Of a DNA stretch of 64,000 bases, positions 7,541 to 15,556 are shown piece by piece. Below the pieces are notes generated by a model that worked only from the letters and a program-made list of their open reading frames with translations, had not been told where the DNA came from and did not search any database. Both the position numbers and the translations under genes were made by a program. Source of the DNA: JAGQPD01 sp020426865 (GTDB lineage Bacteria; Planctomycetota; Planctomycetia; Pirellulales; Pirellulaceae); NCBI GenBank assembly GCA_041399065.1, contig JAWKTN010000007.1:434001-498000 (forward strand). Direction: 5' to 3'. Each line of letters opens with the position of its first letter. Positions within the stretch are counted from its first letter, which is position 1.

Positions 7541-7993
7541 ATCGTTGGAGCTTTCAGCTGTCCTGTCGGTGTTTTCGTGCACAATGTGCGCGATGACCGC
7601 AGCCGTTCCGCCCAAGACAAGGCAAATCGCGATCCACATTACGACGAGACCATTCGTGGATGGCGCTTGAAATTCGAGCCACAGACGAAACCGCCCCATC
7701 GTTAGAAATCGAAACAGGAACAGAATCGATGTACCGCATCCATATATGAATACGGTCGAGGTCGAAGCTCTCGCGCGTGCGATTCGATAGGCACCAAACA
7801 TCAGTATCCCGAACGCGGGTAGAATCCCCGCCCAGTTGTTCGAGTGGCTGGTCGCTGGCATCGTGATAAGAAGCAGAACGAACGTGATCAAGTAGAACAC
7901 CATCCAGGTGGCGGGAATTGACCGACCAACCGGTTCAATTCGCGCGTCGCTCATTCGAGGGATCGGTTCATATGGATTTGGTGTATCAGCCAT
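7532..7993 (-). CDS. Small membrane protein with N-terminal 'NPYEP' motif (cassette gene)
   Basis: 153 residues from ATG at 7993. It starts MADTPNPYEPIPRM; an NPY-x-P motif before several membrane helices is typical of many small uncharacterised planctomycete membrane proteins. Four hydrophobic segments follow (about residues 28-48, 52-70, 80-100, 118-140). An upstream extension is open but covers an attC-like site, so the internal start is preferred. It begins 28 bases after a leftward R' box (GTTCTGG, 8027-8021). A clear closing attC site was not found past its stop; CCAGACT at 7523-7517 matches the expected CCAGAAC at only five of seven positions. Confidence 0.7.
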   Translation of the reverse strand: MADTPNPYEPIPRMSDARIEPVGRSIPATWMVFYLITFVLLLITMPATSHSNNWAGILPAFGILMFGAYRIARARASTSTVFIYGCGTSILFLFRFLTMGRFRLWLEFQAPSTNGLVVMWIAICLVLGGTAAVIAHIVHENTDRTAESSNDSI

Positions 7994-8216
7994 CGCAGAA
8001 CGCAATGCAAGTCTTATTAGCCAGAACGTGTGGGTTCGGCGGGCGGGCGCGATCGAGCAACCATTGCCGAGACGCGTTTTCGCCCACTCCGTCTGCAACC
8101 CTCTGTGTACGCCCGTCATGGGCGTGATTGTGATGGGGTGTAAGTCCCCTGTACGAGACTGGGAGTCTGAAGGAGTTTAGTATACCAAATGATCGCTCCG
8201 ATTGACAAAGTACTAA

Positions 8217-8519
8217 TGGATGGGCTACTTTGGCCTGGCATCGCAATTGAAACTGTTCGATCGGCTTGACCGGTGGCTTCGTCGCCGGATTCGCGCCTGC
8301 TATTGGAAACAATGGCGTCGCCCAAAACGGCGGCGGGAAATGCTCCTGCATTTGGGCGTACCCGGCCGTCAAGCCATCCGTCACGCACGCAGCCGCAAGG
8401 GCACATGGCACATGGCGAAAACCATTGCTAGCGGAGTTGGCATGACGAAAGCGTGGCTGCAGGAACAGGGGTTACTCAGTCTGAAGACTCTCTGGGCATC
8501 GCTTGCCCACCTTCGTTGA
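8217..8519 (+). pseudogene. ltrA-like: C-terminal maturase (domain X) fragment of a group II intron protein
   Basis: About 100 residues: WMGYFGLA, LDRWLRRRIRACYWKQWRR, RREMLLHLGVP, RKGTWHMAKT, KAWLQEQGLLSL. These are the conserved end of group II intron reverse transcriptase/maturases. A stop codon (TAA 8214-8216) lies immediately before WMGYF, so the fragment is cut inside the protein and the whole polymerase part is missing. It is a different lineage from relic 1. Confidence 0.85.
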
Positions 8520-8557
8520 ACCGCCGGATGCGGACCCGCACGTCCGGTGGTGTGGGG
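8518..8557 (+). ncRNA. Group II intron domain V hairpin (relic 2)
   Basis: Hairpin GAACCGCCGGATGCGGAC / CCGCACGTCCGGTGGTG with the sequence pattern seen in bacterial group II introns, directly overlapping the stop codon of the maturase fragment. Confidence 0.85.
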
Positions 8558-8579
8558 AGGGCGCCCTTATCCGATTTCG

Positions 8580-9071
8580 TCAGGCGTCGGCGTTGGGATC
8601 GTACTCGTGCTCAGCATCGCGGTACTCGTACTCGATGTCACGCGCTGCTACTTTCTGTTTTCGTTGAATGAATCGAGTGAGCATGGATACGATCCGTTTC
8701 AAATCCGATTTTCCGCGCCGATCGGAATCCTCATCGATCGCATCGCAAACACGCAACACATCGTGAATCGATGCACATTCCAACGCCGATCCGCGGGAAA
8801 TCTCGAAGAACCGGTTTTTGTCTTTTCGGCTTTGCTTACCATTACCTTCTGCGATACCTTCTGCGATACCTTCTGCGATACCTTCTGCGATACCTTCTGC
8901 GATACCTTCTGCGATGTTCAGCGGAATCGATTGAGCGGCTCGCAACCATTGATCTCGGGCAGGTCGATGTACGCCACTCAAGGTTTTTGCGATTCGATAT
9001 GAGAATGCGACGTAATCGATCGAAAGTCGGTAAACATCAAGCCGCTCATGGTCGAAGGTTGGTTCTGTCAT
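8580..9071 (-). CDS. Four-helix bundle protein (S23 / 23S rRNA intervening-sequence protein family) with an internal repeat expansion
   Basis: 163 residues from ATG 9071 (a GTG two codons upstream is possible). Family marks: FDHERLDVYRLSIDYV, SGVHRPARDQWLRAAQSIPLNIAEG, GSALECASIHDVL and LKRIVSMLTRF. Relatives are about 120 residues and have one NIAEG between helices 2 and 3; here the IAEG unit occurs six times (residues 53-76), encoded by 12-bp tandem repeats. The C-terminal tail EYEYRDAEHEYDPNADA is acidic and tyrosine-rich, and the same tail is found decayed in repeats elsewhere in the window. Function of stand-alone members is unclear. It fills a leftward cassette. Confidence 0.9.
   Translation of the reverse strand: MTEPTFDHERLDVYRLSIDYVAFSYRIAKTLSGVHRPARDQWLRAAQSIPLNIAEGIAEGIAEGIAEGIAEGIAEGNGKQSRKDKNRFFEISRGSALECASIHDVLRVCDAIDEDSDRRGKSDLKRIVSMLTRFIQRKQKVAARDIEYEYRDAEHEYDPNADA
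8844..8915. repeat. Six tandem copies of a 12-bp unit inside the S23 gene
   Basis: ACCTTCTGCGAT repeated six times without change. On the coding strand each unit reads IAEG, so copy-number change keeps the frame. Perfect copies suggest recent slippage. Confidence 0.97.
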
Positions 9072-9131
9072 CGCCACCCTTTCGAGTATGAGTACGAGTA
9101 CCGTTGCACTGAGTACGAGTACGATTTGCCT

Positions 9132-9222
9132 GACGAACGATTGAAATCACGCGGTTGCGGCCAAATGATTTCGCTATCAGGAATCGCGCGATCCGCAACT
9201 CGCGTGAATTTCATCGTTCTGG
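9132..9222 (-). other. attC-like recombination site (site B), upstream of the S23 gene
   Basis: Nearly the same sequence as site A but inverted. Read leftward: R'' CCAGAAC (9222-9216), arms GATGAAATTCACGCGAGTTG and CAACCGCGTGATTTCAATC, R' GTTCGTC (9138-9132). The arms pair over more than 25 bases. It opens the S23 cassette, which starts about 60 bases further left. Confidence 0.8.
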
Positions 9223-9527
9223 CTGTTTGTGACGCACGGGTGGCGCCCATTGCGCCCTCGGTCCAGCTGTAACGCTCCGGTGTCACACTTGGCTCCTGCC
9301 GGGCAAGCCGGCGAGGGGGCCAAGGAACGACCCGATGGTAATCCCGTTTTGCCATTCGCGACATGATGCACGAACTCGCGGTTATTGCCAAGTCGCTATG
9401 CCGTATGTGTGTCGGCCCTCCGGGCCTGGGCGCGGGGGAGCACGTCACCGGTGGCTGCGCCACCGGCAGAGGTTGTTGTGGCCCTCCGGGCCGAAGGCCC
9501 GACACAAGTGTGTTACGGTCCAGCTCC
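9223..9527 (-). repeat. Interspersed cassette-associated repeat, copy B (inverted)
   Basis: Reverse-complement relative of copy A: the module with GGACCGAGGGCGC and the GC-rich part with GGCGCAGCCACCGGTG and GGCCCGGAGGGCC are shared. It adjoins site B exactly as copy A adjoins site A, so the block and the attC site move or decay together. Confidence 0.8.
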
Positions 9528-9730
9528 GGGAAACAGAGAAGAGGAGCCAGCCCTCCCGGAGAAGTAGCGGTTATTGACGGTAGCCAGGCGGGTGTAAAAG
9601 CTGAACTGGTGGCCACGACGCTCAGTCGTGTCAGGGACTACTTCGCAAGGCAGAATTCGCCGAAACGGTAGCCACGATTCATCGTGGCATTAATGCCTAC
9701 CGACGCAAATGGGCCAGTAGCTCCAGGTCG
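9528..9730. repeat. Short palindromes, no gene
   Basis: Two small inverted repeats: CCACGACGCTCAGTCGTG around 9613-9630, and a perfect palindrome GCCACGATTCATCGTGGC at 9671-9688. They could be hairpins or dispersed repeats; no gene seen. Confidence 0.5.
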
Positions 9731-10162
9731 TTAAGGACCACAATCCCGCGATCGCGACAGCCGGTTTGCGTTTCGCGAAAGGCCCGTATCGATAATGTGC
9801 TGGCGGGCGGTTTTTAGTTTTTTCGGACTAAAGTCGGATACGGGAAGGTCACCGTAGAGTTCTAAGAGCGGTGTGATTGCTGACTTGATACGGTAATGTT
9901 CATCGCGATTTCGGTGATAGTATTCCGCAGCAAACTCGACGTACTTTGCGACCAACTCCGCAACGCAGATTGCATCGTCGCTCAAGACAATTCTGCGCGA
10001 CTCGGGCGTAGGGTATTTGGCGACAAGTTCTCGGTATTTCGTAAAACTCTCCGGGCGATTGTATGAGCCGAGATGGACGTCGACGCCGTTGATACGCACA
10101 CGGGCTTGGCCAGACGGTTTGTGGAGGAGATAAGACGGGACGCGATTGGGTCTTCGCGGCAT
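9731..10162 (-). pseudogene. int: N-terminal fragment of a tyrosine recombinase (phage-type integrase)
   Basis: 143 codons from ATG 10162. The N-terminus (YLLHKPSGQARVRINGVDVH, LGSYNRPES) and the helical core-binding region (LVAKYVEFAAEYYHRN, ITPLLELYGDLPVSDFSPKK, ARQHIIDTGLSRN) are typical of planctomycete tyrosine integrases. The sequence degenerates immediately after GLSRN; the whole catalytic domain (R...HxxR...Y) is missing, so it is inactive. It lies 133 bases from the 3' end of tRNA-Val, the usual arrangement for an element integrated at a tRNA gene. Confidence 0.8.
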
Positions 10163-10292
10163 GGGAAAACCTTCCTTTCGATCGGCTGAAGGAACGTTTC
10201 GTGGTAAATTACCACGAAACGCGGCGGATTTTTGAGCCGCACCTTCAAGAGGAAGGGAGTCACAAGTCGTGTGACCGGCAGGACTTACGTCG

Positions 10293-10368
<76 letters not shown>

Positions 10369-10464
10369 TGATGCTGCTTGGTGCTACTACTGATAAATCC
10401 TGCCACCAGCGAGCAGATCATGGTACTGCTCGCCGGCCTGGTTGTCAACGACTTGTGCTGCGGA

Positions 10465-12672
10465 CTACATGTGGCAACTGAGTCCACCGGCGGCCGGTAC
10501 GTAGGCGGCGCGTGTGTAGTCCATTACCATTCGGTGAGCACTAAATCGCCAAGCGAGCGAACCGATGGAATTCTTCATGCGTCCAATCCAGGGCTGCGGA
10601 AGTCCGTCGATATCTCGCTCGTAATACAACGGAATGACTTCTTCGGTCAGCACGCGATAAAGCTCATCGGCGTCGCGCTGGTCGCTGACTTCGTCCGACA
10701 CGTGGTTGGTACCCTTGCCGATCGCAAAGCCATTGCTGCCGTCGTAGGCTTCGGCCCACCAACCGTCGAGCACCGACAGGTTGAGCCCGCCGTTGAGCAC
10801 GACTTTCTGGCCACTTGTCCCGGACGCTTCCATGGGGCGGCGGGGATTATTGAGCCAAACATCGACCCCCTGGATCAGGTGTCGGCACACGTTGATATCG
10901 TAATCCTCAAGAAACACCACACGATTGGCGAACCGGGAATCATGGCGCAGGTTACTGATTTCCTGGATCAGCTTCTTGCCCGGCTCATCCTTGGGATGCG
11001 CCTTACCAGCAAAGATCAACTGCACGGGACGTTGCGGGTTGTTGATCATTTCTACCAGTCGATCGACGTCGCGCAACAGCAGGTTCGCTCGCTTGTATGT
11101 TGCAAACCGGCGGGCAAAGCCGATCGTCAGCGCACTGGGGTCAAGCAGATTGCGAGCTGCTTCGACGGTATCTTCGCTTTCGCCGCGACGACGGCATTGG
11201 CGGCTGAGCCGACGTCGAACGAAGGCCAGCAGCAGGTTCTTCAGCGCGTTGTGCGTCTCCCACAATTCGCCCGAGTCGACATCATGGATCGACTGCCAAA
11301 CCTCGAATTCACCCATGCGTTTCATCCAACCCACAGGGAAGTGTCGATCGTACAGTTGTTGCATTTGCCAGGCGAGCCAGCTGGGAATGTGTACGCCATT
11401 AGTAATATGGCCGATCGGGATTTCCTCTTCCGATCGCCACGGCCACAGGTGTGCCCACATCCGGCGGCTTACGTGCCCGTGCAGGGCACTCACCGCATTC
11501 GCTTTACGCGACAACTTCAAGCCCAACACCGTCATGCAGAACGATTCGGATTCGTTTTGCGGTTCGACACGACCGAGGCCCATCAGTTGGTTGTAGGAAA
11601 TGCCGAGTGCGTCGCGGAGTGGCCCCAAGTGTTCCTCGACCAATTGACCATCGAAACGGTCGTGGCCGGCCGGTACCGGAGTGTGTGTCGTAAAGACCGT
11701 TGCTTGTGCTACTTCGCGCAGTGCATCGTCAAAGGAAAGGCCGTCCTCGGACATCCGCGAACGGACAACCTCCAGCGGACCGAAAGCGCTGTGGCCCTCA
11801 TTCAAATGATAGACGCCCGGCGTGATCCCCAGAGCCGACAACGCGCGCACTCCGCCGACGCCAAGCACCAACTCCTGACGGATACGAGTTCGTTCATCGC
11901 CGCCGTACAATCGGCTGGTCAGCGAACGATCTTCGGGGCGATTGCCATCAACGTCGCAGTCAAGCAGATACAGCTTGACGCGACCGACGTTCATCAGCCA
12001 GACGCGGGCGTGAAGTGGGCCATTGCGAGTTTCGATCGTGACCGTGATGGGCTTGCCGTCTTTGCCCGTGGCCGATTGGACTGGCAGGTTTTCGACCTGA
12101 GTGTCGATATACTCCTCGACCTGGTAGCCATGCTCGTCCAGCCGTTGTTTGAAATAACCTTGTGTGTAATAGAGCCCCATCGCCACTAAGGGGACCCCCA
12201 ACCCACTGGCGCTCTTGATATGATCGCCCGAAAGTACCCCGAGGCCCCCGGAATAAATGGGGACCGATTCGTGGATTCCGAACTCGGCGCTAAAATATGC
12301 CACAGGCTTGGCCCCTAGCACACCCGCTGCCGTTGCTGCCCAGACATTCTTCTGCGACATGTATTCCTTCAGCTGCCGATACGCATGATTGATGCGGCTG
12401 AATAAGACCATTTCCGTGGCACGCATCTCCAGGCGTTGCGGTGTGAACTCGCGCAGCAACGCGATCGGATTGTGGTCCAATTGTCGCCAGCGAATGGGAT
12501 CCAGATCGCGAAACAGATTCACGACTTCCGGGTGCCAGGCCCACCATAAGTTGCCGGCCATCGCCAAACACTTTTCATACATCGTTTGAGCGGTCATGTC
12601 GTCGTAGCTCTTTGTGTTTCGTAAAGCGCCAGAGGTCGCCTCGTCATGGTTCACCACTTCGGTTTGACTCAT
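10465..12672 (-). CDS. glgP: Alpha-glucan (glycogen/maltodextrin) phosphorylase
   Basis: 735 residues. It releases glucose 1-phosphate from alpha-1,4-glucans with pyridoxal phosphate. Marks: AYFSAEFGIHESVPIYSGGL and LSGDHIKSASGLGVPL near residues 125-165, HLNEGHSAFGPLEV, TTHTPVPAGHD, HITNGVHIPSW, TIGFARRFATYKRANL and the cofactor motif EASGTSGQK with the likely PLP-binding lysine near 623. The layout fits the TIGR02094 alpha-glucan phosphorylase subgroup rather than the longer muscle/E. coli MalP type. A purine-rich stretch GAAAGAGAG precedes the ATG. It is the first core-like gene beyond the tRNA. Confidence 0.93.
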   Translation of the reverse strand: MSQTEVVNHDEATSGALRNTKSYDDMTAQTMYEKCLAMAGNLWWAWHPEVVNLFRDLDPIRWRQLDHNPIALLREFTPQRLEMRATEMVLFSRINHAYRQLKEYMSQKNVWAATAAGVLGAKPVAYFSAEFGIHESVPIYSGGLGVLSGDHIKSASGLGVPLVAMGLYYTQGYFKQRLDEHGYQVEEYIDTQVENLPVQSATGKDGKPITVTIETRNGPLHARVWLMNVGRVKLYLLDCDVDGNRPEDRSLTSRLYGGDERTRIRQELVLGVGGVRALSALGITPGVYHLNEGHSAFGPLEVVRSRMSEDGLSFDDALREVAQATVFTTHTPVPAGHDRFDGQLVEEHLGPLRDALGISYNQLMGLGRVEPQNESESFCMTVLGLKLSRKANAVSALHGHVSRRMWAHLWPWRSEEEIPIGHITNGVHIPSWLAWQMQQLYDRHFPVGWMKRMGEFEVWQSIHDVDSGELWETHNALKNLLLAFVRRRLSRQCRRRGESEDTVEAARNLLDPSALTIGFARRFATYKRANLLLRDVDRLVEMINNPQRPVQLIFAGKAHPKDEPGKKLIQEISNLRHDSRFANRVVFLEDYDINVCRHLIQGVDVWLNNPRRPMEASGTSGQKVVLNGGLNLSVLDGWWAEAYDGSNGFAIGKGTNHVSDEVSDQRDADELYRVLTEEVIPLYYERDIDGLPQPWIGRMKNSIGSLAWRFSAHRMVMDYTRAAYVPAAGGLSCHM

Positions 12673-13110
12673 GATGATCTCTCTTTCTTCCTACCCTGCA
12701 TTGGGCCGTATGAATCCAATTCGACATCCGCCTGTTTGCGGACATACCCCCAGTCGCTTTGCGAGCTGCATGGTTAGCCGCGCCATCCGCATGGCAAACG
12801 TCGCGTGCGATTATAACGATTGTATCATTCCACTGCGAGTGCGTGCCCGCTGTTCCAGCCGACTCGTGTGCCAAGCATGAGATTCATGGCATGAGATTCA
12901 GGCGTGAATGGTTCCTATCGGCCCGTTAGCAAGAGTTTTTCGTGGAAACTTGGGAAAGTTCCCAAGATCCGGCCTGGGGAGACAGGCGCGGTCGCGAACC
13001 CTGTTCCTAATCCGGTATACTTGGGCTGGCAATATTCCAGATCCGGCAATTCGTCGTTGTCGACACCGTCACGAAAACTTGCCTATTTTCACCCAACGCC
13101 CGTAGCGCTC
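12673..13110. other. Intergenic stretch between divergent genes
   Basis: 438 bases between the divergent phosphorylase and acyl-CoA dehydrogenase-like genes. It must hold both promoters, but none could be assigned. A short direct repeat of CATGAGATTCA occurs near 12877-12901. The frame of the downstream gene is open to 12904, but the codons there do not resemble the family. Confidence 0.45.
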
Positions 13111-14190
13111 ATGGAACCACAAGTCATCCACGATCCCGATTCAACCGCGTTGGAGGATCTGTGTCAACAGCTGTCCGGCATGGCCAATTCGCTTGACGCA
13201 CCTGGGGCATGGCCGTCGCGCCAATTGCAGCTATGTGCACGATACGGCGTTTTTTCGTGGTTTGTGCCGACGGAGTTTGACGGCCAACAATGGAGTGAAT
13301 CGGATATTACGCGAGGCTACTTGTCACTCAGCGCCGCCTGTCTGACCACGACTTTTGTGATCACGCAACTTACCGGAGCCAGTCGCCGGATCGCAGCATC
13401 GAGCAACCCATCGCTCATGCGGTCGGTGTTACCATTGCTTGCTCGCGGTGATCAATTCGCGACCGTTGGTATCTCGCACTTGACCACCAGTCGTCGGCAC
13501 TTGGCCAAGCCCGTATTACGCGCCGAACCGACCACCGGCGGATTCGTTCTGGACGGTTTCAGTCCCTGGGTCACCGGCGCGACTCACGCGGCGCATATTG
13601 TTACCGGTGCGACGATGGATGATGGGCGACAAGTACTGGTGTTAGTGGAAACGGCCGCTGACGGTGTCGTTGTGGAGCCACCGGCCCGGCTGGTGGGGCT
13701 CAGTGCCAGCCATACGGGCCAAGTGACACTCAACCGTGTGCTCATTCCCGTCGATCACGTGCTTGATGGTCCCATAGAAAACGTGATGCAGCAAGGTGCC
13801 GGGGCGCGAACCGGCGGACTTCAAACGTCAACCCTCGCCGTAGGGTTGGCAACGGCGGCTGTGGACTATATGCAGCGCGAAGCGGAACGGCGAAGCGATC
13901 TGTCGCCGCCAGCAGACCAGCTCAAGTCCGACCTTCAGACCCTGCGTGAGGAATTGCTTGCTGCCGCCGCTGGCCAAGATCAATGCGACGCTGGAGAGAT
14001 CCGCCGTCGCGCCAACAGTCTGGTGCTGCGGTCAACTCAGGCCGCATTGGCCTCCGCCAAAGGGGCTGGCTACCTGGCGGGGCATCCGGCCGGTCGCTGG
14101 TGTTGCGAAGCTCTATTCTTTCTGGTTTGGAGTTGCCCGCAACCGGTGATGAACGCTAACCTGTGCGAGCTGGCTGGTATAAGCATCTGA
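13111..14190 (+). CDS. Acyl-CoA dehydrogenase family protein
   Basis: 359 residues from ATG 13111. The fold is suggested by an N-terminal helical part (ALEDLCQQLSGM, YGVFSWFVPTEFDGQQWSES), a central beta-domain with FATVGISHLTTSRRH, GGFVLDGFSPWVTGATHAAH and GQVTLNRVLIPVDHVL, and a C-terminal helical domain. These match the flavin-dependent acyl-CoA dehydrogenase/monooxygenase superfamily. It is a little shorter than typical members and the C-terminus is divergent; the catalytic glutamate could not be placed by eye, so substrate and activity are open. It is followed 51 bases later by cysC on the same strand. Confidence 0.75.
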   Translation: MEPQVIHDPDSTALEDLCQQLSGMANSLDAPGAWPSRQLQLCARYGVFSWFVPTEFDGQQWSESDITRGYLSLSAACLTTTFVITQLTGASRRIAASSNPSLMRSVLPLLARGDQFATVGISHLTTSRRHLAKPVLRAEPTTGGFVLDGFSPWVTGATHAAHIVTGATMDDGRQVLVLVETAADGVVVEPPARLVGLSASHTGQVTLNRVLIPVDHVLDGPIENVMQQGAGARTGGLQTSTLAVGLATAAVDYMQREAERRSDLSPPADQLKSDLQTLREELLAAAAGQDQCDAGEIRRRANSLVLRSTQAALASAKGAGYLAGHPAGRWCCEALFFLVWSCPQPVMNANLCELAGISI

Positions 14191-14241
14191 TTTGTTCCCA
14201 TTCGCCGTTTCCATCCGCCCGTCACTACGAACAAGTCCATT

Positions 14242-14934
14242 ATGTCCGACCAAGCCCCTGATCATGCCCACGTCACCTGGCATCCCCATAGTGTTACGCG
14301 TGCCGAACGCGAACAATTCCATGGTCACGGCGGTTGCGTCGTATGGTTCACGGGGCTCAGTGGATGTGGTAAGAGCACCGTCGCTAACGCTGTCGATCGG
14401 CTGTTGTTCGAAAGGGGCGTCCGGTCGTTTTTGCTTGACGGCGATAACATCCGTCACGGACTGAACGCCGCACCGCCATTGCTGGTAGAGCGCCACGGTG
14501 AGGAATTTGCCAAGCGATTCGGGTTAGGTTTCAGTGCCCAGGATCGGGAGGAAAACATCCGGCGCATCGCTGCCGTCGCACAACTATTTTGCTCGGCGGG
14601 TATCGTTACGCTGACGGCGTTTGTCAGCCCCTACCGGGTGGATCGCGATGCTGCTCGTGCGCTCGTGCAGCAGGCTGGCGATGCTGACGATTTTTTGGAA
14701 GTCTTTGTCGATACGCCGCTCGACGTTTGCGAACGACGCGACCCGAAAGGGCTGTACAAGAAGGCCCGGGCTGGCGAAATCAAGAATTTTACGGGGATCG
14801 ACGATCCCTACGAACCCCCCCTCAGACCCGAGCTTGTCGTACAAGGTGCCGCTCTCCCACCCGAACAATTGGCGCAACAAGTCGTCAATGAACTCCTGCG
14901 GCGGGGGAAGCTCAAAGGTACTTCGCAGGGTTAG
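14242..14934 (+). CDS. cysC: Adenylylsulfate kinase (APS kinase)
   Basis: 230 residues. It phosphorylates APS to PAPS with ATP in sulfate assimilation or sulfation. Walker A GLSGCGKST is at residues 38-46, then LLDGDNIRHGLN, GFSAQDREENIRRI, SPYRVDRDAAR, FVDTPLDVCERRDPKGLYKK and KNFTGIDDPYEPP. Between GLN and GFSAQD there is an insertion of about 20 residues (AAPPLLVERHGEEFAKRFGL) absent from the E. coli enzyme. No cysD/cysN or PAPS reductase gene is adjacent. Confidence 0.93.
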   Translation: MSDQAPDHAHVTWHPHSVTRAEREQFHGHGGCVVWFTGLSGCGKSTVANAVDRLLFERGVRSFLLDGDNIRHGLNAAPPLLVERHGEEFAKRFGLGFSAQDREENIRRIAAVAQLFCSAGIVTLTAFVSPYRVDRDAARALVQQAGDADDFLEVFVDTPLDVCERRDPKGLYKKARAGEIKNFTGIDDPYEPPLRPELVVQGAALPPEQLAQQVVNELLRRGKLKGTSQG

Positions 14935-15227
14935 CATCAATGCGGCTTATCACAGGGGAGCTGGCACAAGCGCATTGCTCGTCGATGTCGAAAATCCAGG
15001 CCCAAAGGACAATACGCCCCACCAAGTGCTAGCACCCTGGAAAAAAGCCGCATGTTTTTTTGAAATCTGAGCCATTGCTTCTTTGAACCTTGAAATGGTT
15101 CTGCTAACTTTGAGCGGTAGGGGGGGAAAGGTCGCTCTCGAACAGGAATTGTTGTGGGAGTTGCCGGTAGACGCCTGAACTGGGGCAGACGCAAAGAGAT
15201 AAGACTGCCGTCGATGGAGAGCATGGC
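14935..15227. other. Intergenic stretch
   Basis: 293 bases, no gene recognised. Probable promoter region for the BON gene; a TTGAAC near 15082 is a weak -35 candidate. Confidence 0.35.
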
Positions 15228-15446
15228 ATGACGACCACCGTTTCGAATTTATGCGAGCGGGCGAACAGCGCGTTGGCGACAAGCAACCTGTATTCATTGC
15301 GAAACTTGCGAGTCGAGTTGACGTCGGACGATTCGTTGATGATCACCGGATTGGTCTCGACGTTCTATCAGAAGCAGCAGGCGCAGGAGATTGTCCGAGC
15401 GACCGTTGACGGGCAGCCGGTAATCAATGCCGTAGAAGTACGTTGA
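15228..15446 (+). CDS. Small BON-domain protein
   Basis: 72 residues made of almost one BON module: helix CERANSALATS, strand LRVELTSDDSLMITGLVSTF, helix YQKQQAQEIVRATV and final strand VINAVEVR. BON domains in OsmY- and KbpA-like proteins bind membranes or small ligands. There is no signal peptide, so this one appears cytoplasmic. GGAGAG lies just upstream of the ATG. Confidence 0.8.
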   Translation: MTTTVSNLCERANSALATSNLYSLRNLRVELTSDDSLMITGLVSTFYQKQQAQEIVRATVDGQPVINAVEVR

Positions 15447-15556
15447 TGTTGCGATTCGTCGTACGTAGGTTGACGCTTCAAGCCGAGTCACCGTTAAGTA
15501 AATCTCTCATTCGAGGGGGCTGCGTAGACTACCATTTTCGACAGTTCCGAGTGAGG

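Larger units (their letters stand above)
8105..8570 (+). mobile_element. Group II intron relic 2, internally deleted, inserted in an attC site
   Basis: The 5' end GTGTACGCCCGTCATGGGCG and the nearby GGGGTGTAAGTCCCC look like the start of a bacterial group II intron. The 3' end has a domain V (8518-8557). In between, most of the RNA and the reverse transcriptase have been deleted; only the C-terminal domain of the encoded protein remains (8217-8519). The intron points opposite to the cassette it interrupts, as described for group IIC-attC introns. The exact 3' boundary is inferred. Confidence 0.75.
8021..8581 (-). other. attC-like site of the S23 cassette, split by group II intron relic 2
   Basis: Read leftward, R'' is GACGAAA (8581-8575), overlapping the TGA of the S23 gene, and R' is GTTCTGG (8027-8021). 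If 8105 to about 8570 is removed, the left arm (GGGTTGCAGACGGAGTGGGCG, in two parts) pairs with the right arm CGCCCGCCCGCCGAACCC. The rejoined site would be about 97 bases. R'' matches six of seven bases of the complement of the cassette's 5' box GTTCGTC (9138-9132). Confidence 0.65.

Noticed and set aside
9731..10162. Integron integrase
   Set aside because: The surviving N-terminal part resembles phage/island-type tyrosine recombinases, and the catalytic part that would carry the IntI-specific insertion is missing; position at a tRNA also favours an island integrase.
10378..12189. 603-codon plus-strand frame opposite the glucan phosphorylase
   Set aside because: The minus-strand frame has complete phosphorylase motifs; the plus-strand frame is a GC-driven shadow.
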